From assembly GCA_003058525.1 (NCBI GenBank), contig QBVD01000042.1, forward strand, positions 1 through 64,000: 64,000 nt of DNA. Direction: 5' to 3'. This DNA is from a gamma proteobacterium symbiont of Ctena orbiculata (GTDB lineage Bacteria; Pseudomonadota; Gammaproteobacteria; Chromatiales; Chromatiaceae). The notes beneath the pieces are model-generated. The model was given only the letters and a program-made list of their open reading frames with translations, was not told where the DNA came from and made no database searches. A program made the position numbers and the translations under genes. This document shows, piece after piece, positions 7,568 through 16,209 of this stretch; within the stretch, counting starts at the first letter, position 1, and each line of letters begins with the position of its first letter.

Positions 7568-9868
7568 GGGTATTTCAAAATCCGAAAACGTTTTTTGATG
7601 AACCTCCTCAACACCTTTATTAGCGATATATTCACTCCATTCGGCCCGGGTAAGATTTCTCCCGGCAACCTGCCTCGCCAGACTCAGGAGCTCAACATCG
7701 CTGAGTTGTGCGTAATGATTGTTTATTCCCGAGCCTGCAGCAGGTTTCTCGAACATCCATAACCAAGGCGGACCATCTTCATCCAGTGTAACCAGCCAGT
7801 CTTTGTCTGGTGCGAAAGTGATCTCTTCAGTCTCGATCTGCCTGCCAAAGAATGTGAAGGGCTGTTGTGCCGGATTACTCAAGTCGAAATCCCATACCAT
7901 CGGTTCCGCCGCCAACACCAAGAGAGCATTACTGTTTTTGAAAAACCCCAGTGAAGATACCCCGCGTCCCTTGACATCAAATTCACGCATCATGCGCAGT
8001 TCCCTGTTGTCGCGTTTCGATTCGGCATAGTCGTTCAAATCCCAGATGCGCACCTTGGAATCGTATCGGCTTGCCGCGGCAATCCAGCGATCGTCACTGC
8101 TGAATGTAATATGATTCACCTCTTCCGGCAGTGTCAAATAGGCCCGATATGACTCATCTCCCAAGTGCCACAGTGTCACACCCCTGTCGTTGTCACCGCT
8201 ATCGCCAACCTTCCATCCGACAACTGCAAGCCAATTCCCATGGGTACTGACATCCAGCATAGAGATGGCCCTGGACTGTAGAAAGTCTTTCTTATCGATG
8301 GCAATCCGCCATGCGTTATTGTCAAGGCGCCATAAGTCAATCTTGCTGCCGCTTACCGCCAGGCTGTTATCAGTATCGGCAGCGGCAAGCCATCGACTGT
8401 TCGCGCTGAAACGCAAAAGGCGTATACCGGCACTTCCTGCCAGCTTTTGTGACATACCGGCTCCATCTTCATCAAGGTTGCGCAGATCGATCAGATTCGG
8501 CGTGAGATCGCGATCGAGTATAGCCAACCAGTTTCCATCGTCGGTAAACACCATATCGTCCAAATCGCCCCAGTGTTCACCAATCTTTGATAGAGGCAAT
8601 TCAGTACGGATGTTTTGTGTATCCATGAGGTGGACCGTATATTTGCCTTCAACTACGATCAACCAACGCCCATCCAGCGTGAGCGCTACTGGTTGAGCAT
8701 CGACCTCCACTACCTCTTTGCTCTCCAGGTTCACGAGATATTGAGTTGGCTTGTTTTCATCGTCGGATTCGGCCTGCACCATAAACCAGTTGCCTACGGG
8801 TCCATAGGTACGCTGTACCTTGCCTTTTGACCAGGGAATCAAGTGATACGATTTGGATAGTCCATATGCATCAAGTTCGATAAAATGCAGTCCGTTGCTG
8901 CTTGCAAATACGATTGAATCACTGTCGACTGAAAATGATGAGTAATAGGAACCAGCCAGTCCTTTGGCCATCGGCCTTGCCATGTAAGTCGTCAGCAGTT
9001 TTGCCAAAGTCTTGCGCACTTCCTGTACCGTTTGTTCGCCTGCCCGCTGGGTAATACGCATACCCTCCGCCGCGAGAAGGATCGCTAACTGAGGATTGGC
9101 ACTCACCAGATTTTCCGCTACCGATGCCAGGTTAAGGGCAACAGTTCGGCGATGATTGACTTGGGCTTGTTCGAAATTATCTGCCGTTTTTGTACGTTGC
9201 ATGATGAAGAGCACTGCCAGAGACAGTACAATGAAGAGCCCGATCGAGCCGACTACAATGGTTCTTCGACGTATTCTCGTCGCCAACGTCCGGCTCTCTT
9301 CAATATATTCTTTTTGCAGTTCGGTTGAGGCCGGCTCTTTGCCTAAAATGGATTGTTTCAACCACTCCTCCGCCGAGATGAGATCATCGCCGCGAAGCAC
9401 ATAACTCGAATTCCGCTCCTTTATATCCCACTCACGTGCGCGTATGTGTAAGCGTGTATGGCGGCGCACCCAATCATGGTCTGTCTCAATGGTTTCAATC
9501 AGTTTTTCCAGACCATCGGTAAAGGCTTCACCTTGATCGAATGGCAGCCAATTCAGTTTTCTCAACTGTTGTGGTACTTGTGAGGGGTCGACAGGACGAT
9601 AAACTATCGGAATCAAGCGCTTATAGTTTGACAATGCATAGTTAATCTCTTTCTCACATTCAGCGGATGCTGCCGATTCAGGACTGATCACAAAGATCAC
9701 AGCCTGGGCTGAATCAATTGCCTGTTGGATTTCCGGACGCCATTCAACCGCATAAGGAATGCTGTCTTGATCGACCCAGACTTGATAATCTCTCTGTGTA
9801 AGGCTTTCTCGTAGTTTAACTACGAAATCCGTATCCACCCTGGAATATGAGATAAAGATATCATCCAT
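7565..9868 (-). CDS. TIR-domain protein with transmembrane segment and C-terminal beta-propeller-like repeats
   Basis: This 767-residue protein has an N-terminal TIR domain (residues 3-130; IFISYSR, WVDQDSIP) with the usual bacterial NADase glutamate at E74 in CEKEI. A charged linker (132-200, RHTRLHIRAREWDIKERN) leads to one membrane helix (about 203-223). The remainder resembles WD40/propeller repeats (SANSRWLAAAD, SSDDRWIAAAS, WDLND). Bacterial TIR proteins often act in stress or phage defence by depleting NAD+, with the repeat region as likely sensor; that role is inference here. The stop codon is formed by a MITE boundary and another MITE sits 49 bases upstream of the start, so the gene is bracketed by mobile repeats. 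No obvious ribosome binding site precedes the ATG. Confidence 0.8.
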   Translation of the reverse strand: MDDIFISYSRVDTDFVVKLRESLTQRDYQVWVDQDSIPYAVEWRPEIQQAIDSAQAVIFVISPESAASAECEKEINYALSNYKRLIPIVYRPVDPSQVPQQLRKLNWLPFDQGEAFTDGLEKLIETIETDHDWVRRHTRLHIRAREWDIKERNSSYVLRGDDLISAEEWLKQSILGKEPASTELQKEYIEESRTLATRIRRRTIVVGSIGLFIVLSLAVLFIMQRTKTADNFEQAQVNHRRTVALNLASVAENLVSANPQLAILLAAEGMRITQRAGEQTVQEVRKTLAKLLTTYMARPMAKGLAGSYYSSFSVDSDSIVFASSNGLHFIELDAYGLSKSYHLIPWSKGKVQRTYGPVGNWFMVQAESDDENKPTQYLVNLESKEVVEVDAQPVALTLDGRWLIVVEGKYTVHLMDTQNIRTELPLSKIGEHWGDLDDMVFTDDGNWLAILDRDLTPNLIDLRNLDEDGAGMSQKLAGSAGIRLLRFSANSRWLAAADTDNSLAVSGSKIDLWRLDNNAWRIAIDKKDFLQSRAISMLDVSTHGNWLAVVGWKVGDSGDNDRGVTLWHLGDESYRAYLTLPEEVNHITFSSDDRWIAAASRYDSKVRIWDLNDYAESKRDNRELRMMREFDVKGRGVSSLGFFKNSNALLVLAAEPMVWDFDLSNPAQQPFTFFGRQIETEEITFAPDKDWLVTLDEDGPPWLWMFEKPAAGSGINNHYAQLSDVELLSLARQVAGRNLTRAEWSEYIANKGVEEVHQKTFSDFEIP

Positions 9869-9916
9869 CGCAAATAATCACTGTCCATCATAATTCATTG
9901 GAGTATGGCTGCATGC

Positions 9917-10212
9917 TAGGGCCTGTTAACACTAATCCAATCAGCCCTGCTGGGACTATTTTTTTGTCCAGCAAGGCAGAATGAGCGAGGTGTAGTTATG
10001 CTACATGAGCGAGTGATAACGCCGCTGGGCGGAAAAATAGCCCCAGCCCTTCGGGTTGCGCCTGAAAAAGCGCCACTCGGCGTTGCTCGTCGTTCATTTG
10101 GAATCACCAAACCTCTCTCCTCGCGCCCCGAAGGAAGTGCCCTTGGGGTGCGCCTTGAGTGGCTCTTTTTCAGGCGCAACAGGGCCAATTGGATTAGTGT
10201 TAACAGGCCCTA
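9917..10212. mobile_element. MITE copy B (two-hairpin form) with TA target duplication
   Basis: This 292-base element (9919-10210) begins GGGCCTGTTAACACTAATCC and ends with its reverse complement, flanked by TA. The interior matches copy A closely (CAGCAAGGCAGAATGAGCGA, CGCCGCTGGG, CACTCGGCGTTGCTCGTCG) with two hairpins. Comparing flanks of A (CTA..TAG) and B (CTA..TAA) shows that only TA is duplicated. Confidence 0.9.
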
Positions 10213-10526
10213 AGCAGTCAGATCATTCAATTATATCTGATTACATCTGATATACCGGGACATACTGGATCGGCAATACACGACAACATTGTTCCTGGTA
10301 CTACGCAGCTCTTCGCTAAATATTGAATCAGATTCATACGCATAGGCTTTCATATGGCGTGCAGATCTTTGTAAAAGTTCCAAACTGCTTTTATAGAAGT
10401 CACTTTTGCGACTTACATTCAGCTTTCGATCTTGTATCTCATATTTTTAACCCCGCCGCTATGTTGCACCGCACAATTTTCACCTATACTATGCACTATA
10501 TGTAATTGCTCCGCGGAGGTATGGCG
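10213..10526. other. Intergenic region before the GNAT gene
   Basis: No gene is recognisable. The interval begins at the MITE boundary and must contain the promoter of the GNAT gene. A strong GGAGG lies at 10515-10519. Confidence 0.4.
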
Positions 10527-11270
10527 ATGAGCAAACAACTGAAAATCGATGCAGAGTACTGCGAACGAATCATCCTGGATTCCGGTGATTGCGTCTGTCT
10601 GCGGATGGTCCGGCCTACCGATAAGGCGACAATGCAGCGCGCCTTTACTGAGCTTTCCGGACCTTCCCGCCATAAACGATTCTTCGGTGCAAAACAGTCC
10701 CTCACCAAGGAGGATCTGCGTTATTTCACCGAGACTGACGGCTGGGACCATTTTGCCCTGGGGGCGGTAGTCATCGGTGAAGACGGCCGTGAAGGGGATG
10801 GGCTGGGTGTGGCCCGTTACATCCGGTTGCAGGAAGACTACGAGTGCGCGGAAGTCGCCATTACCGTCATCGACCGAATGCAGGGCAAGGGAATCGGCCG
10901 CATGTTACTGGAACGCCTGACCACTGCGGCTATCGAGCGGGGCATTCTGAGATTTCGTTTCGAGTGTCTGGCCCATAACCAGGAGATGCAAAACCTGGTA
11001 AAGAGGGTCTGCCGTGTTGTTGAGACCCGTTCTGACGGTGAGATCATGATTGCCGAAACCGACCTTCCCCGCCAGGATCCGGAGACTACCCCGATCACTC
11101 AGGAGCAAGTATTCCTTTTTTATGATCTATTTCGTGCCATGGCGATCCACTCTGTGGATCTACAGATGAGCCTGAACCGGGCGGCTGTTAATCGGACCAT
11201 GAAGACAACTTTCATAGGCGCCGACCTACTGAAGCGGATCAAGCGCCCTGACCTCTTCATGTCGCGCTGA
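10527..11270 (+). CDS. GNAT family N-acetyltransferase
   Basis: This protein has about 247 residues. The acetyl-CoA loop (motif A) reads QGKGIGRMLL, and the N-terminal region LRMVRPTDKATMQRAF is typical of RimI/Pat-like GNAT domains. A C-terminal extension of about 80 residues has no recognised domain. The substrate is unknown. Two ATGs compete. GGAGG at 10515-10519 is only one base from the first (10521) but seven bases from the second (10527), so the second was chosen. The gene stands alone between a MITE and a convergent HlyD-type gene. Confidence 0.75.
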   Translation: MSKQLKIDAEYCERIILDSGDCVCLRMVRPTDKATMQRAFTELSGPSRHKRFFGAKQSLTKEDLRYFTETDGWDHFALGAVVIGEDGREGDGLGVARYIRLQEDYECAEVAITVIDRMQGKGIGRMLLERLTTAAIERGILRFRFECLAHNQEMQNLVKRVCRVVETRSDGEIMIAETDLPRQDPETTPITQEQVFLFYDLFRAMAIHSVDLQMSLNRAAVNRTMKTTFIGADLLKRIKRPDLFMSR

Positions 11271-11415
11271 GACCCAGGTCGGGAAGAAAGCTGGTTAAGT
11301 ATAAAAAGTAGGGCCATGTAAGCCCGGCATTGACCTGCGCCGATATCGTCCTGAGGATAGTCCTTAGAGACTTTCCGCTGATTAAGCGGTAGATGAAAGC
11401 GCCCGTACGGAAATA

Positions 11416-12426
11416 TTACTCGTCGAAAACCTGGAACCGGTCACCCGGCTTGATCTCGGGTGACACCACTCTTACCCATCCCTTCTGCGGACCATTGGAG
11501 CGCCCCAGGTAGACCACTGCAATCTCGTTTCCATCCGGACGCTTCAACCAGTATTGCTCGTAACGTTGCTGAAGCGCACGCTCGGGTATCAGCACGGCGC
11601 CGGAACGCATCGGAATATCAAGTGCCAGCTCGACCCTCAATCCCCCCCTGTATGCAGGCAGGCCGGTGGAGAGTTCGAGTTCAAGATGTATCTTGCGTGA
11701 CTGCTCGTCGAATGCAGGTGATATCCTGATTATCCTGGCCGGCAATTCCTCTTTGAGTTCCGGCAGATAGACTATGAGTCCCGCCTCCGCTTGTGTCTGC
11801 AAGGCCTGATACTCCGCCACACTGAGCGCAAATGGCGCCACCAGGCGACTGTAATCGCCAATCTCGACCACCGGTTCTCCGGCGCTGACCCACTTGCCCG
11901 GTTCGACATGGCGCGCGATTATCCGCCAACCGGCCGGTGCCTCGATGCAAAGCCGCTCCTTGCGCTCTTTCAATATCTCGGCCGCAATAATTAACGCTTC
12001 GATCTGGGTTTGGGTCTTGTCCAGATTGCGCTGTGCCGTATCCATTTGGCTTTGGGTCGAGCTGTTCTTTTTCAACAATTTGCTGTAACGGGCCACCTCC
12101 TTTCGAAAATAGGCTTTATCAACCTTCAATGCCTTGCGTTCTGCTTCATTTGCACGCAATTCAAGATCCAGATAGGTATCATCAAGACAAGCAAACGGCA
12201 CTCCCTCCTCGATACGGTCGCCAATATCAGCATTTACGGATATGATACGCCCCGCTTGTTCCGCGGAGAGGGTTAGCTTTGAGTGGGCCCGGGTAAAACC
12301 AGACTGTATCTCTCTTTGCACTGCGGCCTTCACCTGCACTAAATTTTCCGCTGCAAAGAGCCCGGAGACAGAAATCACTGAGATGAGTAAAGACAATAAA
12401 ACGCGCAATCTCATAGTGCGGTACAT
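11416..12426 (-). CDS. HlyD/RND-type periplasmic adaptor protein without an adjacent permease
   Basis: This 336-residue secreted protein has a signal peptide (LLSLLISVISVSGLFA). A barrel-sandwich part begins with SAEQAGRIISVNADIGDRIEEG, a coiled-coil hairpin spans about residues 80-150, and a return strand reads IEAPAGWRIIARHVEPGKWV. This is the membrane-fusion-protein plan used to connect an inner-membrane pump to an outer-membrane channel. No pump or channel gene lies beside it: the neighbours are a GNAT gene and a ribbon-helix-helix pair. It may serve a distant transporter. The start could also be the in-frame ATG four codons downstream. Confidence 0.7.
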   Translation of the reverse strand: MYRTMRLRVLLSLLISVISVSGLFAAENLVQVKAAVQREIQSGFTRAHSKLTLSAEQAGRIISVNADIGDRIEEGVPFACLDDTYLDLELRANEAERKALKVDKAYFRKEVARYSKLLKKNSSTQSQMDTAQRNLDKTQTQIEALIIAAEILKERKERLCIEAPAGWRIIARHVEPGKWVSAGEPVVEIGDYSRLVAPFALSVAEYQALQTQAEAGLIVYLPELKEELPARIIRISPAFDEQSRKIHLELELSTGLPAYRGGLRVELALDIPMRSGAVLIPERALQQRYEQYWLKRPDGNEIAVVYLGRSNGPQKGWVRVVSPEIKPGDRFQVFDE

Positions 12427-12781
12427 CCTATAACTCAGGCATAGACTGAGACTGTATATGCAAGGCTAAAATATATGATGTTCGGATCGAGTTGACTGTA
12501 GTTACCCTGTTGATTAATGCAACGGGTATCAGGTCACTGATTTTTAATGGATATCCGATCATTATCACATTTTTGCCGATGGCTTGCGAATCTTATAGAA
12601 ACCTTTCTGTTGGGTGTATGGCCGGAGAGGGGGAGAATGCCGCTACGGTTTTTCTTACGGAATGATATGCGGTTCACCTATTGATCCATGCCTATTCAAC
12701 AATCCGCCACTCAATATGACTTGTGTATAAATGTGTGTATGTGTATAATTAAATCATTGTATCAGCGGAGTCTTCAATATC
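12427..12781. other. Divergent intergenic region with promoter for the RHH pair
   Basis: No gene is present. The right part carries the direct repeats and the -10-like TATAAT described at 12722-12749, then a GGAG ribosome binding site near 12767. Confidence 0.5.
12722..12749 (+). promoter_or_regulatory. Tandem TGTGTAT repeats overlapping a TATAAT box; probable RHH operator
   Basis: TGTGTATAA occurs at 12722-12730 and 12740-12748, and TGTGTAT occurs at 12734-12740. The last repeat overlaps TATAAT (12744-12749), a perfect -10 sequence 33 bases before the start codon. Ribbon-helix-helix proteins commonly autoregulate by binding short direct repeats at their own promoter, and the gene just downstream encodes one. 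Confidence 0.5.
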
Positions 12782-13057
12782 ATGGCCACTGCCGAAAATC
12801 TGGTCCGCAAACAGATCATGCTGTCTACCGACAACATTGAAAAACTCGACAAACTGTCCAAGCAACGCGGCACTTCTGCTGCGGAGATCGTAAGACTGTC
12901 GATAGAATCCTATGATCCCGATTCAGCGGACATAGAGGAAAATGAATTGCTGGAACTAGTTTCCGAACGCTTGAAAGAAGCGATCAAGGAGACAGTCAGC
13001 ACCAGGAGGCGTCTCAATAAAGCGCTCAAAAAACTGGAATCACAGGAAACGAACTAG
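12782..13057 (+). CDS. Ribbon-helix-helix DNA-binding protein
   Basis: In this 91-residue protein, residues 8-48 fit the CopG/Arc fold: a strand (VRKQIMLST) and two helices (NIEKLDKLSKQRGTSAAEIVRLSIESY). The acidic and then basic C-terminal half is helical and may dimerise or bind the coiled-coil protein encoded next. It is probably a transcriptional repressor acting on its own promoter, where repeated TGTGTAT sites lie. The stop codon TAG shares a base with the GTG start of the next gene, so translation is coupled. This resembles the layout of small toxin-antitoxin or partition-like pairs, but no toxin fold is visible in the partner. Confidence 0.65.
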   Translation: MATAENLVRKQIMLSTDNIEKLDKLSKQRGTSAAEIVRLSIESYDPDSADIEENELLELVSERLKEAIKETVSTRRRLNKALKKLESQETN

Positions 13058-13242
13058 TGTCAGGTTTTAAAGAGATGCTGTTGGATGTACTGCGTCTGAC
13101 AGACGAAGTAAAGCGCATGAATAAGGACATCGAACGGGTTGAATCGATCATGCTCGATGTAGACAAACGGGTGGTTCGCCTGGAAACCATCGTCGAGATT
13201 GCGAAGTCACAAGGCGGCCAACCAAAACTGCCAAAGAAGTAG
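13057..13242 (+). CDS. Small coiled-coil protein co-translated with the RHH protein
   Basis: This 61-residue protein starts at GTG, overlapping the previous stop codon by one base. It is almost entirely a predicted amphipathic coiled coil (heptads in LTDEVKRMNKDIERVESIML and VRLETIVEIA). There is no signal peptide or catalytic motif. Tight coupling to the RHH gene suggests it binds that protein or sets its oligomeric state. Function unknown. Confidence 0.55.
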   Translation: MSGFKEMLLDVLRLTDEVKRMNKDIERVESIMLDVDKRVVRLETIVEIAKSQGGQPKLPKK

Positions 13243-13273
13243 TGAAAAGTGAAATCGTGGCGGCTTTAAAAGG

Positions 13274-13669
13274 CTATGCTGCAGTCTCCGGGGGCCGTTC
13301 GGTCATGGGATGCAATCTTGCTTCCGCCTCGATCCGCTTACCATTGCCCCACGCCCTTACCGCTTCCACAAACCAACCCTGACGCGTCGGATGCGGGCGG
13401 ATGATATCCTGTTCTACAACGAAACTGCCATCGCTGTAAAAACGGAGCTGCCCGAATTTCACACCCTTTTTGTCATGCCAGTCACCGACCAGTTCATACT
13501 CACTGCTTGATGGATCGCGCTCAAGCCGGTAGTTGGCTTCGATCGGTTTTTTCAAGTCAATATCCTTCTGATCAAACCCCAGCCTGGCAGTCTCTTCATA
13601 CATTCGATCGATGATCTTATTGGCGAGTACTCTGATCTTGTAGTAACGGATAGCGATTATCTCATCCAT
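13274..13669 (-). CDS. Conserved hypothetical protein, about 131 residues
   Basis: The protein has a helical N-terminus (YYKIRVLANKIIDRMYEETARLG) and a beta-rich second half (ELVGDWHDKKGVKFGQLRFYSDGSFVVEQDII) ending in HPTRQGWFVEAVRAWG. No signal peptide, membrane segment or known catalytic motif is visible. The start was set at the ATG preceded by GGAGG with a 5-base spacer; the open frame extends four codons further. It is convergent with the RHH operon. I do not recognise the family. Confidence 0.6.
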   Translation of the reverse strand: MDEIIAIRYYKIRVLANKIIDRMYEETARLGFDQKDIDLKKPIEANYRLERDPSSSEYELVGDWHDKKGVKFGQLRFYSDGSFVVEQDIIRPHPTRQGWFVEAVRAWGNGKRIEAEARLHPMTERPPETAA

Positions 13670-14130
13670 CACAGCCTCCACTTTGATTGCATTTACCTAC
13701 CGGATCGATACAGTCGCGATATTGACTCAATTCTGTTTCATTAGGGTGACTATTTCCTGAGGGATTTTTTACAATCAACCAGATTCTCTTAGGCCTACGC
13801 AAGCAGTAAATAAAGACAAAAAAACCGGGACATACCGGCTAGAATGGATACACCGGATCACCTTCTGACACTATGAATCTGAGAGTGACAGGCTGGTCAT
13901 TGAAGGTGAGGGAGTTTTTGTACGGTACAGTAGAGATCTGTGTATCATATCAACAATAAGCAGATTGATCACATAACCGTACCGGTATCTTATGATTAAT
14001 CAGTCAAAGAATTGAAGTACATTAAATGATAAGTATGTAATCGACTCTCATCTTGATTTCACGCAGCTGTCATGCCTGATAATGATCATCACGCAATCCA
14101 TTCAGTAAAAATCGGGTCAAACACAAAACG
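13670..14130. other. Intergenic region, no feature recognised
   Basis: This AT-rich divergent interval lies between the hypothetical gene and the alpha/beta hydrolase. I see no gene, strong hairpin or repeat family member in it. Confidence 0.4.
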
Positions 14131-15018
14131 ATGGCTCATGAGACAAAACTGGTGAAGCTTCCGGACAGCAGGCATCTGGCGTATGCTGAATATGGAGACC
14201 CCGAGGGGGTGCCGTCCATCTACTTACACGGCTTTCCCGGCTCCCGCCTTGAGGCTCGTCTGTTCGATCTGCCGGCGCGTCAACACGGACTGCGGGTCAT
14301 AGCACCGGACCGTAATGGTCTGGGGCTGTCAGATCCAAAACCCGGAAGACGACTCATTGAATGGGCGGTGGACGTGGAGGCTTTGGCCGATAACCTGAAG
14401 CTAGAGCGGTTCTTTCTGATAGGCGTCTCAGGTGGCGGACCCTATGCCCTGGCCTGTGCGCACAAGTGTGCTGAACGCTTGGAAGGGCTGACCTTGGTCT
14501 GTCCACTCGGCCCCCTGGATCAACCCGCTTTGCTCGAAGCCATGCGCTGGCCCGCCAAAATCAATTTCAGGTCAATTCGTGACACCCCCTGGCTTTCGAA
14601 TATCAGTTTCCGGTTTTCGGTCGTACCGCTGACACAACTCTGGCCTCAGTGGATATATCAGATAATGCTTGGCATGGCACCACCACCTGATGTTGCCGTC
14701 CTCAACCGCCCTACAGTACGCAAGGCGATAACCGCCTCTATCCGAGAAGCGGTACGTCAAGGGGCATATGGAGTGCTGCAAGAGATGTCCCTGTATACCC
14801 AACCCTGGGGATTCGACCCGGCAGAGATCACCATTCCGATACAACTCTGGCACGGTACAGCCGATAAAACAGTGCCTATTCTACATGGCCTCACACTTGC
14901 CGAAAGATTGCCTGAGTGTGAGATGCACATCGTGGATGGCGAAGGACACTTCTCCCTGCCGATTGACAGTATGGAAAAGATTCAACGACAACTCATCGGC
15001 AACCGGTTCAATGAATAA
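14131..15018 (+). CDS. Alpha/beta hydrolase
   Basis: In this 295-residue cytoplasmic protein the nucleophile elbow is GVSGGGPYALA, the oxyanion region is LHGFPGSRLEAR, the acid is in HGTADKTVP and the catalytic His is in GEGHFS. These form a complete Ser-Asp-His triad. Members cleave esters, haloalkanes or epoxides, and the substrate cannot be inferred. The start lacks a clear ribosome binding site. The gene stands alone, convergent with a BASS-type transporter. Confidence 0.8.
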   Translation: MAHETKLVKLPDSRHLAYAEYGDPEGVPSIYLHGFPGSRLEARLFDLPARQHGLRVIAPDRNGLGLSDPKPGRRLIEWAVDVEALADNLKLERFFLIGVSGGGPYALACAHKCAERLEGLTLVCPLGPLDQPALLEAMRWPAKINFRSIRDTPWLSNISFRFSVVPLTQLWPQWIYQIMLGMAPPPDVAVLNRPTVRKAITASIREAVRQGAYGVLQEMSLYTQPWGFDPAEITIPIQLWHGTADKTVPILHGLTLAERLPECEMHIVDGEGHFSLPIDSMEKIQRQLIGNRFNE

Positions 15019-15115
15019 AAACAAGATACCGTAGCGGTCAGGTGTGAAGTGCCGGAGGACAACAAACTGGCACTCAAGTATCAAGGAAATACTATTTCTG
15101 AACATACCGCATCCA

Positions 15116-16024
15116 TCAGGGATTGCGACGCGACCAATAGCCCGCCAGCATCGAACCGGTCAGATTGTGCCAGATGGAAAACAACGCACCGGGCAAGGCT
15201 GCAGCCACAGAGAAATATTTTACTGCAAGCGCCACACCAAGACCTGAATTCTGCATGCCTACCTCGATCGCCAGAGTACGACACACCCGCTCATCCCAGC
15301 CCAATAATTTCGGTAACCAATACCCACCCACCAGACCGAGCAGGTTGTGCATAATAACCGCCAACGCAATAGCCATACCCATGTTGGCCAGGTTGCTCCG
15401 ATTGAGCGCCACAATAATCGCGATAATCACTACGATCGCCAACACCGAGAGCAGAGGAAAGATGTGCTTGAAAGCACCAAGCTTACGACCGAATAGCATG
15501 TTTACCAGTACACCTAAAGTTACCGGTAACAGCACAATCTTGAAGATGGACCAGAGCATGCTGGCTACCGGTACAGGTACTTTCTGTCCCACATAGAGCC
15601 AGGTGAGAATCGGCGTGGCAATTATCGCGAGTAGTGTAGAGGCCGTTGTCAGGGTGATGGATAACGCAACATCTCCACGGGCCAGAAAACAGACAACATT
15701 GGATGCCGTGCCGCCGGGACAGGCTCCCACCAAAACCAGCCCTGCCATCAGGTAGGGCGGCAATCCCGACAGCACAGCTATCAACCAGGCTGCAAAGGGC
15801 ATCACCATATACTGCATCAAAACACCAAATCCGATAACAACGGGCTTTTTCAATATATCAGTGAAGTTCTTCCAGGTTAGGGTCATACCCATGCCGAACA
15901 TCACCACGCCAAGCAGTGGCACGATCGCAGGTTTCATATCGACGAAGAGATCGGGCTCAGCGTAGGCAATCAGGGAAAACAGCAATGCCCAGATAGGAAA
16001 CAATCGTGTGATATAAGTAATCAT
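15116..16024 (-). CDS. Bile acid:sodium symporter (BASS) family transporter
   Basis: This is an integral membrane protein with about nine to ten helices. Family signatures are GACPGGTASNVVCFLARGDVALS, broken by sodium-site residues, and EVGMQNSGLGVALA. BASS transporters move organic anions with sodium; the substrate here is unknown. The open frame starts at TTG (16066), but the ATG before ITYITRLFPIW fits the family N-terminus, so 16024 was chosen with moderate confidence. Confidence 0.75.
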   Translation of the reverse strand: MITYITRLFPIWALLFSLIAYAEPDLFVDMKPAIVPLLGVVMFGMGMTLTWKNFTDILKKPVVIGFGVLMQYMVMPFAAWLIAVLSGLPPYLMAGLVLVGACPGGTASNVVCFLARGDVALSITLTTASTLLAIIATPILTWLYVGQKVPVPVASMLWSIFKIVLLPVTLGVLVNMLFGRKLGAFKHIFPLLSVLAIVVIIAIIVALNRSNLANMGMAIALAVIMHNLLGLVGGYWLPKLLGWDERVCRTLAIEVGMQNSGLGVALAVKYFSVAAALPGALFSIWHNLTGSMLAGYWSRRNP

Positions 16025-16209
16025 TATCAACCAAAGCCGCCAAGAAACAGGTATCAGGAACAGCAATCCCCCTTCCCCACTCTTTTTTCATTACTCTGAG
16101 TAATTTGTACAATCCTGCTCGATCTGTCTCGTAAATTTCAGCCGATTGTAAATATACCGGAGTGCTTGAGAGTATTATGGAATATGTTCGGATGTTTGCA
16201 GATTCAAGT

